A stretch of 64,000 bases of DNA from Symbiodinium natans. Taxonomy: Eukaryota > Sar > Dinophyceae > Suessiales > Symbiodiniaceae. The DNA is taken from NCBI GenBank assembly GCA_905221605.1, contig CAJNDS010000968.1:62501-126500 (forward strand). Reading direction: 5' to 3'. The notes under the pieces were generated by a model, which saw only the letters and a program-made list of their open reading frames with translations, was not told the DNA's origin and made no database searches. Shown piece by piece: positions 8,700 through 17,863 of this stretch; the first letter of the stretch is position 1, and every line of letters starts with the position of its first letter. Position numbers and translations under genes: made by a program.

Positions 8700-8799
8700 C
8701 TAGGATGGTTCCAGAAGCTGCCAGGGCCTGGTATCATCCAAACGGTCAGCAGGCACGCGACCATCTTTGAGGGTAGGATGCATGCAACCTGCCTGGGCA
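8700..8799 (-). CDS. Candidate exon, hydrophobic, unknown
   Basis: Between two telomere-like tracts. A minus-strand acceptor TTGCCCAG|GCAG at about 8799 is followed by an open frame with VACILPSKMVACLLTVWMIP. It looks like a membrane helix. The donor is not clear. Confidence 0.28.
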
Positions 8800-8812
8800 A
8801 CAAAGCATCCTT

Positions 8813-8957
8813 TAGGGTTAGGGGTTTAGGGGTTTAGGGGTTTAGGGTTTAGGGGTTTAGGGGTTTAGGGGTTTAGGGGTTTAGGGGTTTAGGGGTTTAG
8901 GGGTTTAGGGGTTTAGGGGTTTAGGGGTTTAGGGGTTTAGGGTTTAGGGTTTAGGGC
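8813..8957. repeat. Variant telomere-like tract (TTTAGGGG x ~14)
   Basis: Mostly octamers TTTAGGGG rather than heptamers, ending in TTTAGGG. G-rich strand is plus. Confidence 0.95.
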
Positions 8958-9302
8958 TTAAGGGTTCAGGGCTTAAGGTTTAAGGTTGCACGATGGCCCG
9001 TCGCGAGTTCGAGCTCTAGGGCACTTGGGAGCATATGGGTCTCTTCCTCTCTCATCATATTGTGTTTATCTATTTCCTAGCAACAGAGATCTTTATGCAT
9101 TATATGGCGACGGCCTTGTTTATTCGGAGTGTTGCTTAGCATGCCTTACTCCTTAGGGTCTCGGATTCAGCATCTCAAGTCCGAGCATTCACTATGTCAG
9201 GGCCCAGTTTTTCAACAGGCCCGAAACCCTAAAGCCCAGGGCCCAAGTAGACCCTCGAGCAAACCCTAAAGCCCCTCAACCCTAAACCCTAAACCCTAAG
9301 CC
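8958..9302. other. Stretch without a convincing gene
   Basis: Contains a plus-strand frame at about 9025-9142 with a hydrophobic peptide (FLSHHIVFIYFLATEIFMHY), without confirmed splice sites, followed by degenerate CCCTAAA words. Nothing further can be supported. Confidence 0.4.
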
Positions 9303-9647
9303 CTAAGCGTAAACCCTAAACCCTAACCCTAAAGCTTGAAAAATCGAGCCCCACATGTCTCCAATTTCAGCGAGGATGCACAGTGAACGGCATGGAGGAC
9401 TCCTGCGCCAGCTTGGTTCCCAATGGTTCACGAAACAAGGATTCACATCACCGAGCTCAATCACTCTCTTTTGATAATTACTTCTATGAATATGCACAAA
9501 CAGAAAGAACCTTTGAAAAGAATCCCATGGCGCACAACACAGGTGTTGCTGCTTGAAAGCTACAATGGTCGACAGCAGAGACACCCAGAACTCAGATGGA
9601 AAAGCCATTCTCAGGGGCTTGGAAGGAAACACAGACAGCCCCTGCAC
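9303..9647 (-). CDS. Open frame of 114 codons, unknown
   Basis: Minus-strand frame with SLLSTIVAFKQQHLCCAPWD and SLCILAEIGDMWGSIFQ. Its last codons run into CCCTAAA repeat (LGLGFRV), so the true end is earlier, perhaps at a GC donor near 9335. The plus strand is also open (9423-9683). No family recognised. Confidence 0.28.
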   Translation of the reverse strand: MQGLSVFPSKPLRMAFPSEFWVSLLSTIVAFKQQHLCCAPWDSFQRFFLFVHIHRSNYQKRVIELGDVNPCFVNHWEPSWRRSPPCRSLCILAEIGDMWGSIFQALGLGFRVYA

Positions 9648-9786
9648 TCAGGTATTCTCTTGAGGCTCCCAAGAGGAACCTGAAAAGAGGCAGCCTTTTT
9701 TTCATATCTGACCTGGATAGATAGATATCTGTGCTTGTTGCAAGGTAAACACTTCCTCGACGAATTATGGTTTTGGCAGTATATAC

Positions 9787-9826
9787 CCTTCCCGTGGCCC
9801 ACTCTCCACCGATTGCTGCCCAAACC
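9787..9826 (-). CDS. Candidate 40-nt exon
   Basis: Good acceptor, TTCCTACAG|GG (AG at 9828-9827), and donor, AAGG|GTATAT, flank a 40-nt block on the minus strand. One frame reads VWAAIGGEWATGR. Too short to identify. Confidence 0.3.
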
Positions 9827-10228
9827 CTGTAGGAACCCAACTAACGCCCTCAACCACTACATCCTAACCCCCCGCACCCCAGACCATGATCTCGACCCGA
9901 GCCCAGTTGGACGCCCTGACCACAAGCCTCCTTTCAACCCGCCCCCTTCCCCAACAAGCCCTGTCTGGGCTGGGGAGGTTATTGGGTGTGCCCTACCGTG
10001 GGCGGCCTCGGCTAAAACCCTAAGCCATGAACCCTAAACTCTTCAACCCCAAACCGTACCGTCTCTGCGCCCGATGAAAACTCTACACGCTACACCCTGT
10101 AAGGCGCGGAATCCATTAAACTTTAAACCCTATAACTCCCGCGCACCACATCCCCGAATCCTCTGGCATCCCAACGACGCGTTCAGGACCCGCCCGAATT
10201 CAAGTATCCCATTCAAGGAATTATCCCT

Positions 10229-10292
10229 TAAACCCTAAACCCTAAACCCTAAGCCCTAAACCCTAGACCCTAAACCCTAAACCCTAAACCCC
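10229..10292. repeat. Interstitial telomere-like tract (CCCTAAA)
   Basis: Seven to eight units with CCCTAAG and CCCTAGA variants. It abuts the 3' side of the transporter-like exon at 10300, so it would lie in that gene's intron. Confidence 0.9.
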
Positions 10293-10299
10293 TGGGATC

Positions 10300-10372
10300 C
10301 TGTTTCAGCAGGAGCTCCGCCAGCACGGAGCCTAGGCCCGCCACGATGACCTTGAGCATGACCCAGAGGAGC
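10300..10372 (-). CDS. SLC35-like (drug/metabolite transporter) helix exon
   Basis: Minus-strand acceptor CCAAG|G, then LLWVMLKVIVAGLGSVLAEL and LLKQ, ending at CAG|GATCCC (GA-type donor). Third positions are about 80 percent G/C. A long hydrophobic helix ending in G-S-V-x-A-E-x-L-L-K resembles the loop before the later helices of nucleotide-sugar transporters (SLC35, DMT superfamily), which carry UDP/GDP/CMP-sugars into Golgi or ER. The exon begins in phase 2 and joins in frame to the candidate exon at 10530-10458. Family assignment rests on one motif only. Confidence 0.5.
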
Positions 10373-10457
10373 CTTGGTGGCATGGTATGAAGGTTTAGGG
10401 TTTAGGGTTTAGGGTTCAGGGTTGAGGGTTGAGGGTTCCGGGACAAAGAGCCCTCAC

Positions 10458-10530
10458 TCGTAGTGACCGGAGTTCAAGGTGTTCAGACGATCTGAGTCAT
10501 ATCGACGAGCGTAGCCAAGAATCGTAAACT
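10458..10530 (-). CDS. Candidate exon joining the SLC35-like exon
   Basis: Minus-strand frame with ILGYARRYDSDRLNTLNSGH ends at GA|GTGAGG (donor at 10457-10456), in phase 2. Adding the first base of the next exon at 10372 completes a codon and keeps the transporter frame open. The 5' boundary is uncertain, as the frame has a stop near 10535. Confidence 0.42.
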
Positions 10531-10638
10531 TTCAGCTCGATTGAGAAGTAAAATAAGACAACATAAGAACACAATCTCCCCGCTCCCCTTCACCCCGCCC
10601 CAACTCCACCATGCACACCTTGTGAACTCACAACTTAC

Positions 10639-10733
10639 TTCGGGATTGAGGGGACTGCGTCGACATTCTAGGTCCGGTCCGTTGGGCTTCACTGTGAACA
10701 AGGGGCTTCCGGCTTCTGCTGCTAGGGACGGCC
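10639..10733 (-). CDS. Candidate exon with consensus donor
   Basis: Acceptor AATATAG|GG at 10735-10734 and consensus donor CCGAA|GTAAGT (10638-10633) bound a minus-strand frame with GSPLFTVKPNGPDLECRRSP. It ends in phase 0. It lies 0.1 kb upstream of the 10530 exon and may belong to the same gene. The domain is not recognised. Confidence 0.5.
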
Positions 10734-10810
10734 CTATATTTATATTTTGGGTAGATCGTGTCCATTTGCCCGGCCCAGGTGTGCGTTGCCCGCTGCCATA
10801 CCCGCAGGGT

Positions 10811-11040
10811 TTAGGGTTTAGGGTTTAGGCGCATGCTACCAGCACATGCATGGCCCACTGCATATACGACAGGGATGCAGTCTCGAGCCATGCCATGATG
10901 TGTTACTGTCGACCCTGCCATGCTTGTGAGCGTGTGACCACGCTGGGCAAACGGACCCGATCCGTTCATTTTTTGGCTCGGGCGGCAAGGAGATTGCACG
11001 TTGCAGAGGACCTTGCTTGTAAAACCTGCCTCAGTTCTGA
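10811..11040 (-). CDS. Possible exon, unknown
   Basis: After a GAGGCAG|GT acceptor near 11026, the minus strand stays open for about 65 codons (for example HTLTSMAGSTVTHHGMARDC) down to a telomere-like tract at 10808. A second frame is also open. Weak call. Confidence 0.22.
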
Positions 11041-11093
11041 CATGATAAGCTCGTTTTGGGGGGTGTCACGAGGCGCTATGAACATCTTGGCAC

Positions 11094-11300
11094 GCGAAGC
11101 CCTAAGCACTTGCGAGCAAGCCGCCCGATGCCGTCGAACATGTGATCTAACTCGATCTCAGAGATCCGGTATGCCATGATGCCCACTGTGATCACACCTG
11201 CCAGGGGCCATGAACCAAAAGGGTTACCTCGCAGGACTCCAAAGCAGCTTGCAAATGCTGACCTCTCTCCACCCCTCCTCCCCACACCCGAAACCCACAA
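11094..11300 (-). CDS. Candidate exon, membrane-like, unknown
   Basis: Minus-strand frame with GSWPLAGVITVGIMAYRISE followed by IELDHMFDGIGRLARKCLGL, ending near CGC|GTGCCA (11093). Hydrophobic helix plus basic amphipathic segment. An internal AG|G acceptor at 11198-11197 could mark the true start. The interval 10.83-11.57 kb has no telomere-like tract, consistent with a gene. Confidence 0.4.
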
Positions 11301-11428
11301 AACCTAAAGCCACAAAATCCTACATCCCTCAACATGGGCCGTTAACTATAAAAGGAGCAAGAACTGGCAAAACTAAGCCCAAGGAACCGATGTGAATCCA
11401 CGTGAGAGATGCCAAAGGTGTCCGAAAC

Positions 11429-11465
11429 CTGTCCAAGCTGCGCGTGAGGTGAAGGGAGTAGCCAT
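11429..11465 (-). CDS. Possible start exon
   Basis: ATG at 11465-11463 opens MATPFTSRAAWT with strong G/C third positions and meets a GTTTCG donor-like site at 11428. Very short; could be chance. Confidence 0.22.
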
Positions 11466-11576
11466 CTTAGCTAGGCCGGCCCTTCGCAACCCCCTTGAAA
11501 GAAAAGTTTCCTAAATATGACCCTCCTCAGACCAACAAGGAGAATATAAAATACCTCAAGGGCCCACCCGGTTCTG

Positions 11577-11645
11577 TAGGGTTTAGGGTTTAGGGTTTAG
11601 GGTTTAGGGTTTAGGGTTTAGGGTTTAGAGTTTAGGGTTTAGGTG
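11577..11645. repeat. Interstitial telomere-like tract (TTTAGGG x ~9)
   Basis: Near-perfect heptamers, G-rich on plus, with one TTTAGAG variant. Confidence 0.95.
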
Positions 11646-11779
11646 TTTGTGCATGGGAGCGAGGCTGCGAAGTGGGCAACACGGAATCAGCTCAGAGTTA
11701 AACTCAGGAAGCTGTAGGGAGGATTTTCAAGGGTCACATGGCCACCTACTCAGCCCAGTCGATGATGATCATACATATG

Positions 11780-11909
11780 TGTTTTTGTATATATACAACT
11801 ATACATATATACATATACACATATACATATACACATGTACACATATACACACACATATATATATATATATGCAGAAATTCAACCCCAAACCCGACTCCCA
11901 AGCACACCC

Positions 11910-11971
<62 letters not shown>

Positions 11972-11972
11972 A
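11780..11972. repeat. CATATA microsatellite and 60-base poly-C run
   Basis: TACATA/CACATA repeats at about 11785-11870, then an almost pure C-run from about 11909 to 11969. The overlapping open frames encode poly-Pro or poly-Gly and are artefacts of the run. Confidence 0.95.
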
Positions 11973-12017
11973 TCAAGGGTTCCGCCCCAACAGGGCTTCG
12001 GGCCGTTTTGGGATTTC

Positions 12018-12940
12018 ATTTAGGGTTCAGGGTTTAGGTTTAGGGTTTAGGGTTTAGGGTTTAGGGTTTAGGGTTTAGGGTTTAGGGGATTGTTTTCAGA
12101 AGAGCCTGCTCGGAGGGGCTGAAAATACTTACAAACAATCACGGGCCCACGGGCACACCTTGGGGGGCACGCCCTCTGAACATAAAATTGCCGAGAGCAA
12201 GAAGTTTAGGGTCTCAATTAACTCCTTGATGTTTGAGAAGTTCGGGCTTCAGAGTTTAAGGAGTTAAGGGTTCTAGTTGCACAACCCAAGCCTAGGCTGA
12301 CGTGAATCCCCACAGCGTCTAAGCCACGGAACCCATAACCTTGAACCTTGAACTCGAAATCCTAAACCCTGAGCCCTGAAAGGTGTAGGGTTTAGGGTTT
12401 AGGGTTTAGGGTTTAGGGTTTAGGGTTTAGGGCCCTTAGCGGCTCGAGATGGCTTCCTCTGCCGAGGGGCACAACTCTCCACAGGATGGGTACCACAACC
12501 ACGCCGGACCTGACACTTCAGGCTTTCGAGACTTTAGATTTTTTGGGGTTTAGGGTTTAGGGTTTAGGGTTTAGGGTCAGGCTGTTGAGGCTGTTGGGGT
12601 TTGGGGTTGAGGCTACGTTCGCGTTGGGTGGGGAGGGCGAATTTGAAGCCCTAAGCCCGAAGGGCGTACAGGTTCCCCCCCCCCCCCCCTTGCAGTTGGA
12701 TTCGGGGGGGTGGGTTTAGGGTTTAGGGTTTAAGCCTGAAAAAGCAATCCTCAGACTCGAAACCCAAAGGTCGTGCATCTAAACCCCCCCTTCCCCCCAC
12801 GGCCTACGCCTCAACGCTGCGCGCGTTTGGGGCTTTCAGGGTTCAACCCTAAACCCTTCCTTATGATTATGGTTAGGGCCTTAGCCCAAAAACCCAAAAG
12901 CAATGTTGCGTTTAGGGAGGTTCTAAGGCTTAACCCCTAA
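12018..12940. repeat. Telomere-like tracts with little else
   Basis: TTTAGGG tracts at about 12030-12087, 12387-12432 and 12545-12577, and a short one at 12715-12733, with C-run and G-run at 12676-12713. The stretches between them are degenerate repeat. I see no supportable gene here. Confidence 0.8.
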
Positions 12941-13273
12941 ACTTGACCCTAAACCCGAAAACGCAGGGTGATGCAGTGGCCACGAACTTGTCAGTTGCCA
13001 GCCCAGCGGCTGCGCGTAGAGTGCGTAGCCTCAGGGGGTTTTTCAGAGGTGCTGTGCGAGACTCCACCCTAAACCCTAAACTCCTACACCCTAAACTCCC
13101 AATCCCTAAACTCCTAAACCCTAAAGAACTAAAGGTTAGCCTTTGGGATTATAAGGGGGTTTTATTTCCCCAAATAAACCCAGACACCAGCCTGGACCCT
13201 AAACAGTGAGACACCATCTGAGCAAAGAAGTCCAACAGCGACGACAGGGTTCGGGTTCAAGAGGGACGACGAT

Positions 13274-13400
13274 TTGGGCGTTTACGAAATTAAATAGGGG
13301 ATTTACGAATATAGGGGATTCCCCGTATAGATCCCCAAATAGTAGAATCCCCTTATAATAAGGACCCCAACAAGGTACCCCCTAATGTCGTAAACCCCCA
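13274..13400. mobile_element. MITE-like element family B, copy 2
   Basis: Inverted termini GGCGTTTACGA (left) and TCGTAAACCCCC (right) bound the core CCCCAAATAGTAGAATCCCC plus TTATAATAAGGACC and AAGGTACC words. About 125 bp with no coding capacity. It lies directly against the exon ending at 13407. Confidence 0.75.
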
Positions 13401-13406
13401 GTTTGC

Positions 13407-13485
13407 CTTTGGCGAAAAGAGACGCGCAACAGCGACGACGGTTTCGCATTTCACGAACCCAGAACAAGCGCGGCCACACCTGCGC
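13407..13485 (-). CDS. Linked exon 3 of a minus-strand gene
   Basis: Acceptor GCCTAG|G (AG at 13487-13486) after a T/C-rich stretch, then AQVWPRLFWVREMRNRRRCC and ASLFAK, ending at AAAG|GCAAAC, a GC-type donor. It starts in phase 0, matching the phase-0 end of the exon at 13676-13603. The Arg-rich stretch is followed at once by MITE copy B2. Family not recognised. Confidence 0.55.
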
Positions 13486-13602
13486 CTAGGCGAGAACGCA
13501 ATGTTCGTCCAAGATGCGCGCAGGCTTGCAGAAAAAAACGCATGGTCCGCAGCGCATGCGCAGCAACACCAACCTACCATCGCTTACTTTTCACGTTGGA
13601 AC

Positions 13603-13676
13603 CCCTTTGTGTCGACAAAGTGTCTGGGACAAGCCATCAGCTCCGAACTTTCCAGCCAAGAACCCCACCCCCTGAG
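13603..13676 (-). CDS. Linked exon 2 of a minus-strand gene
   Basis: Strong acceptor (TTGTTCATTTCAG|, AG at 13678-13677). The frame GVGFLAGKFGADGLSQTLCR ends at GGG|GTTCCA. It needs one base from the preceding exon, which 13868-13809 supplies exactly, and ends in phase 0. Gly-rich hydrophobic sequence suggests a membrane protein. Confidence 0.58.
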
Positions 13677-13808
13677 CTGAAATGAACAACAGCCACTCTG
13701 CACAAGTGCCGGATCCCAAGTTTTAAGCCCTGAGCCCCAAACCCCAATGCCCACACCCTAAACTTCCTAAACCCCATGCAAGCCTCGAACCTTCGGCCAA
13801 GAGGCTAC

Positions 13809-13868
13809 CCGGAGATAGTGCATCCTGTGCCAGGAAAGCAAAGACCGCGGCGCAGCCAAACATGAAGC
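13809..13868 (-). CDS. Linked exon 1 of a minus-strand gene (membrane helix)
   Basis: Acceptor GCGCAG|GC at 13870-13869 and donor CCGG|GTAGCC. The frame FMFGCAAVFAFLAQDALSP is a clear transmembrane helix. It ends in phase 1 and joins in frame to the next two exons (13676-13603, 13485-13407), giving about 70 continuous residues over three exons. The (TTTAGGG)n tract at 13884-13926 lies just upstream, in the preceding intron. Confidence 0.58.
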
Positions 13869-14073
13869 CTGCGCAACATTCGGGTTTAGGGTTTAGGGTT
13901 TAGGGTTTAGGGTTTAGGGTTTAGGGGCGTTAAATTTCCGGGTCTGCGGATAGCGAATCCTGCACCTTCAGATGTTCCTCCTTAATTATTCTACAGTCCT
14001 TAATTGGGATTCTAGTACCCCCTATTCTGATCCCTACTAAGGGCGGTTAGAACCCCAAAGCCTTATAAAGCCC

Positions 14074-14118
14074 TGAATAGACCTCTGGGAGATGGACTGA
14101 TCTCGCCACCCCGGCCAA
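14074..14118 (-). CDS. Candidate 45-nt exon
   Basis: AGCTCAG|GG acceptor and CCAGAG|GTCTAT donor on the minus strand. One frame reads VQAWPGWRDQSISQ and would fit the phase-2 end of the exon at 14367-14270. It does not fit the next exon at 13868, so an exon is missing or the call is wrong. Confidence 0.3.
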
Positions 14119-14269
14119 GCTTGCACCCTGAGCTTTAAGACGTGATGCCCTGAAACCCGGAACCCGAAATCCTGAAGATGTAGGGTTCAGAGTTCACACC
14201 GAATATCCCGAAACCCTGAAAATTTAGGGTTTTGGGTTGAAGGTTGAGGGTTTAGGGTTTAGGGTCTAC

Positions 14270-14367
14270 CCCGACAGCCCCTGCACCCAGCTGCCTACAG
14301 CGCTGAACTTCAGCAGCAGCTTCGGCTGCAGGCATTGTTTTAGCAGATCCCAGCCTTCCGTCCACCG
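14270..14367 (-). CDS. Candidate exon with strong codon bias
   Basis: Minus-strand frame RWTEGWDLLKQCLQPKLLLK continues FSAVGSWVQGLSG and ends at GG|GTAGAC in phase 2. Third positions are almost all G/C in its second half. Directly upstream on the sense strand is a CCCTAAA-type tract, so telomere-like repeat would supply the pyrimidine tract and branch region of this acceptor. Confidence 0.5.
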
Positions 14368-14442
14368 CTTTTGTAAGGTTCAGGGTTTAGGGTTTAGGGT
14401 TTAGGGTGTAGGGCTTAGGGCTTAGGGCTTAGGTCTTAGGTC

Positions 14443-14697
14443 TCAGGGATGCTGAGGGTTTAGGAACGATTTCTGAGAGTTTGCTTCCCCGTTCGTGGAA
14501 CAGAACAAAACTAATTCAAGCGGTCGAGCACATTCTAAATGGCACCTTTTGTCCTCTGTCGGCTTTCCTAAAGAAGCCCCCAACCCGTGAACAAACATGT
14601 AAAATGGGCCAACAAAAGTGAGATGAACGTAAGGGGCCACACCCAAACCCCCAAACCGGCAGAGTAGTTGACCAAGGTTGACGTAGGGTGCAGGCAT
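14443..14697 (-). CDS. Open frame of 84 codons, unknown
   Basis: Minus-strand frame with HLTFVGPFYMFVHGLGASLG and KPTEDKRCHLECARPLELV. A T-rich acceptor CTTCTTTAG|G lies inside it near 14571. No family recognised; boundaries uncertain. Confidence 0.3.
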   Translation of the reverse strand: MPAPYVNLGQLLCRFGGLGVAPYVHLTFVGPFYMFVHGLGASLGKPTEDKRCHLECARPLELVLFCSTNGEANSQKSFLNPQHP

Positions 14698-14714
14698 GGG
14701 GGTTTAGGGTTTAG

Positions 14715-14800
14715 GGCCCCCCCCCCTCCCCTACCCCGCCACCCCTGACCTGCCCCCCCCCCTCCCCCACCCCCAAACTCTGAACTGAGGACCGGACCAC
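14715..14800. repeat. C-rich low-complexity
   Basis: Repeated C-runs broken by T or A. No function can be read from it. Confidence 0.8.
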
Positions 14801-14926
14801 CGACCTAAGCAAGGCCGGGAGTAGAGCTTTCTTCAGAAACCCTACACCCCTAAATGAACCCCTAAGCCCTAAAACCTAAACCACTGTTTGAGGGTCGAGA
14901 GTCGGAGGATTCGTTTAGAGTCTAAC

Positions 14927-15028
14927 CTGTGCCCTTCCGTAGATACAATCGGGCTGAGGGATCCCCGACAACCCCTCCTGATTCTAGGGAGCGAGGGGAA
15001 GAATGAGATACCCTCACTCCCTGTTTCC
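14927..15028 (-). CDS. Candidate exon with very good splice sites
   Basis: CTTCTTACTGGCTCTTAGCAG|G is among the best acceptors here (AG at 15030-15029). The donor is CACAG|GTTAGA at 14926. Two frames are open; the one with better codon bias has GSEGISFFPSLPRIRRGCRG. Family not recognised. Confidence 0.42.
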
Positions 15029-15029
15029 C

Positions 15030-15980
15030 TGCTAAGAGCCAGTAAGAAGAAGGGAGTAGGCGCATCATTCTCGGAGTTCAAGGGTCTTTGGGAGTAGGGG
15101 TGTATGTCTAGGGTTAGGTCCGGGACTGACAAGGGTCCAGGATTTCAGGCTTTTCGGAGCTGGCGCTTAGGGTGTGTTGCTGGTATCAAAGGCTTTGGTA
15201 GCATAACTCCGTGTTGCTAAACCAACGCTGCAAGCCCAAAGGAAAAGCGGAGACTTCGGCATAAAGACATTGAAGCATCAGGGAAAGGGAAACCCTAAGG
15301 CCTAAACCCTAAACCCTAAACCCTAAACCCTAAACCGCAGGCATGCAGTGGCAAGCCCAGGCTTGAAGTTTTCGGGGTGGGTTGGGCGGATTCGGCGGGC
15401 CTTTCCTAAGGAGCTGCGGTTTAGGGTTTAGGGTTTAGAGTTTAGGGTTTAGGGTTTAGGGTTTAGGTTTTAAGGTTTTGCGTTTAGGGTGTAGGTGTAG
15501 GGGTTTGGGTCCTACCAGGTTTCCCAAGAACCAAAGCGAAGAGGCTGTTTCATCCTTTGTAGCGGGGGTTGTGAGGGACGGTGCTCGATGCTGAGGATGT
15601 GCAAGGGAAGACGGATCTCAAGGGACACCAAAAGTAGTGTAGAGCAGGACACCAAGCAACTAAAGGCTTCCCACGAAAAAAACCCTGAAACTTGGCTTCA
15701 AGGTTAAAAAACCCTCAGGAGCCAATCAATCATCGGGGGCGAGTGCGAAGGGAAGCTGCATGCGAGCGGCGTAGTAGTTATAGCCTCGGCAGGGGTTTGG
15801 CGTTACTTAGGGTTTGGGGCTTCTGGGGCTTAAGGGCGGGGAGTTTAGGGCGGGGAAGTGGTGTGGTGCACGTAAAGGCTGGGTCCGAATCAGAGTACTG
15901 ATCCCTGTGGTCCGAAGTAAACCCCGTAGATGAAGGCAGCGTTGCTAAGGGATGGGGGCATGAGACAAAAACCCTAAACC
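15030..15980. other. Repeat-rich stretch, no firm gene
   Basis: CCCTAAA tract at about 15302-15336 and TTTAGGG tract at about 15419-15467 with degenerate surroundings. A plus-strand frame at 15692-15901 runs into repeat-encoded peptide and is not supported. Confidence 0.6.
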
Positions 15981-16253
15981 CTAAACCCTAAACCCTGCTG
16001 AAGGTTCAAGCTGGAGCTGATAAGGGAACTTCAAGAGATTAGCAAAAGCCCCCGAAGTGCAAAGATTGATGCGAATGAGGCTTCGTAAGCCAAGGGCACG
16101 TGTCAAGACATCGGACATGGAGGTGCTTTTCAGTGGCTGAGTGGGCCTGTGAGCCCTCGGGGCTTCTAGTGGTTGGCCCCTTAAACCCTCTGAAACATAG
16201 TCTTGAATATGACCCTTTTCAGCCCAGCAAGGGACAATATCCCTAAACCCCAA
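15981..16253 (-). CDS. Open frame of 90 codons, probably coding
   Basis: Minus-strand frame with GHIQDYVSEGLRGQPLEAPR, then STSMSDVLTRALGLRSLIRI and CTSGAFANLLKFPYQLQLEP. The final codons enter a CCCTAAA tract, so the true exon ends shortly before. A CTGAAAAG|GG acceptor near 16216 is plausible. Composition is protein-like; no family recognised. Confidence 0.42.
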   Translation of the reverse strand: MGFRDIVPCWAEKGHIQDYVSEGLRGQPLEAPRAHRPTQPLKSTSMSDVLTRALGLRSLIRINLCTSGAFANLLKFPYQLQLEPSAGFRV

Positions 16254-16259
16254 ACTCTA

Positions 16260-16768
16260 AACATCAAACCCCCAACAGTCTTGCACTGGGTTAAGGGCTT
16301 TAAGGCTCTGGATGGTAGGGTCTGGGAGTGTTCGAGGCTCGCTTCCGACACCTCCGGCCTCCCAAATCCTAAAACCTAAACCCTAAACCCTGAACCCTGA
16401 ACCCTGAACCCTAAACCCTAAACCCTGAGCCCTAACCCGAATTCCTAAACCCTACACCCTAAACCCTACACCCTAAACCCTAATCCCTACTAACCGCCCC
16501 AAAACCCAGGCCCTTGCTGGAAGGAGCTTTCTGAGGCAGCCCGGCACCCGAAAAGCAACCCCGACCACGGAACTGAGCTGCCGACAGTAGTACCTGAGCC
16601 GGGCTGGGCACCCTAAACTCTAAACCCTAAACCCTAAACCCTCAACCCTCAACCCTAAACCCAAGCCGTAAAACCCGTAGGGCTTCGGATTTAGGGCTAA
16701 GGGCTGTCGACCTTTAGCTTTTCAAGGCCAGTTCCCTTGAAGAACTCGGATTTGACCCTTTTGGGTAT
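16260..16768. repeat. Degenerate CCCTAAA / CCCTACA / CCCTGAA tracts
   Basis: Tracts at about 16370-16430, 16446-16493 and 16612-16662, mixing CCCTAAA, CCCTGAA, CCCTACA and CCCTCAA units. No gene seen between them. Confidence 0.8.
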
Positions 16769-16875
16769 TTGGGGGGTTGCGATGAACAGGGGCGCCTAAT
16801 AAAGGCCCCCCCCAAATAGTAGGGTTCCCTTATAATAAGGACCCTAATAAGGTACCTCTAATCCTGTAAACCCCC
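16769..16875. mobile_element. MITE-like element family B, copy 3
   Basis: Carries the family core CCCAAATAGTAGGGTTCCCT with AATAAGGACC and AAGGTACC, ending CTGTAAACCCCC. The left terminus is altered (GGGGGGTTGCGA). Confidence 0.7.
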
Positions 16876-17227
16876 ATGTACGTTTTTTCGAAGTCCCTTG
16901 GGCTTAGGGTTTGGGATCGAAGTCCCTTGCGGGAGAATGGGGGAGGGGTACAAACTGATGCCTTACAAACACCACAAAGATTCGAGCTCTGAACCCGGAG
17001 TGCCTAAACCACTTTAACCTTCACCTAGGATTCAGGATTTCGGGGTTGTTTCGAATCCTCCGAGTTGTGCCTCAAGTACCCTGTACAAACCTTCCACCCC
17101 TAAATCCCACAGCTGCGGAGCTCTCTTGGTGCGCCTTAGGACCTTGGCCCCACTAGGGCTCAGAACCATGAAGTCGTAAACTCTAAACCCTAAACCCTGA
17201 ACCCTACACCCTAAAATCCTAAACCCT

Positions 17228-17350
17228 ACACCCTCCTTGCTTTCTACGAGTTCTGTGGCCTCAATGGCTGCGACCCAGATACACGATCAGGCCGCAAAGA
17301 GCTTGGAAGCTCAAAGCGCAGCCTATGACAAGGGACAGGCGGGCGGAGGT
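17228..17350 (+). CDS. Possible plus-strand exon, unknown
   Basis: Plus-strand frame with MAATQIHDQAAKSLEAQSAA and YDKGQAGGG, an Ala/Gln-rich helix with a purine-first codon pattern. The minus strand also has a possible exon (ALSFQALCGLIVYL) between AG|G and GT sites. Strand undecided. Confidence 0.28.
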
Positions 17351-17437
17351 TGTGAGGTTCAGGGTTTAGGGCTTAGCGTTGCGGGCTTGTATAGGGTTAT
17401 ATAGGGCTTGGAATTGTTTAGGATTGCTTAGGGCTGT

Positions 17438-17701
17438 TTAGAGTTTAGACGGTTTCAAGTCTTTAGGGTTTACAGGTGTGCCCTTGATTGAGGGAACTAG
17501 AAACTTGAGGCATTGTTGACATGCTTGACCCATGGTGCTTAGGCGATTCGGAAGCCCATGGCATCTCAAATGAAGTCCGCGAGTACTCGAGGAACAAAGA
17601 GGCGCCCTTAATGTGGCTGAACGGGGTTTCCACTCTGGCTGAACCGGGTTTCCACTCCAAACCCTAAACCCTAACCCTAAACGCTCCAAAACAAGAATCA
17701 A
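17438..17701 (-). CDS. Overlapping open frames, unknown
   Basis: Two minus-strand frames are open (for example SHIKGASLFLEYSRTSFEMP). A 22-bp direct duplication (GTTTCCACTC) lies at about 17611-17657. No family recognised and no confident splice sites. Confidence 0.22.
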   Translation of the reverse strand: MILVLERLGLGFRVWSGNPVQPEWKPRSATLRAPLCSSSTRGLHLRCHGLPNRLSTMGQACQQCLKFLVPSIKGTPVNPKDLKPSKL

Positions 17702-17863
17702 GGCTCATGGGCGTAGTGGCAGATTGTCAACTTGGTGAAGCCTAACCTCAAACTCTAAACCCTCAAACCCTAAGCCCTAAAACCCAACTTGGCTTCGAAA
17801 GGTTCTAAGGACTCCAGGATTCAGGAGCAAGTCCCAGCCGGCCAGTCGCTGCTCCATTGTGGT

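Noticed and set aside
11647-12057. 136-codon frame with poly-Pro
   Set aside because: Microsatellite plus C-run plus telomere-like repeat; no unique coding part.
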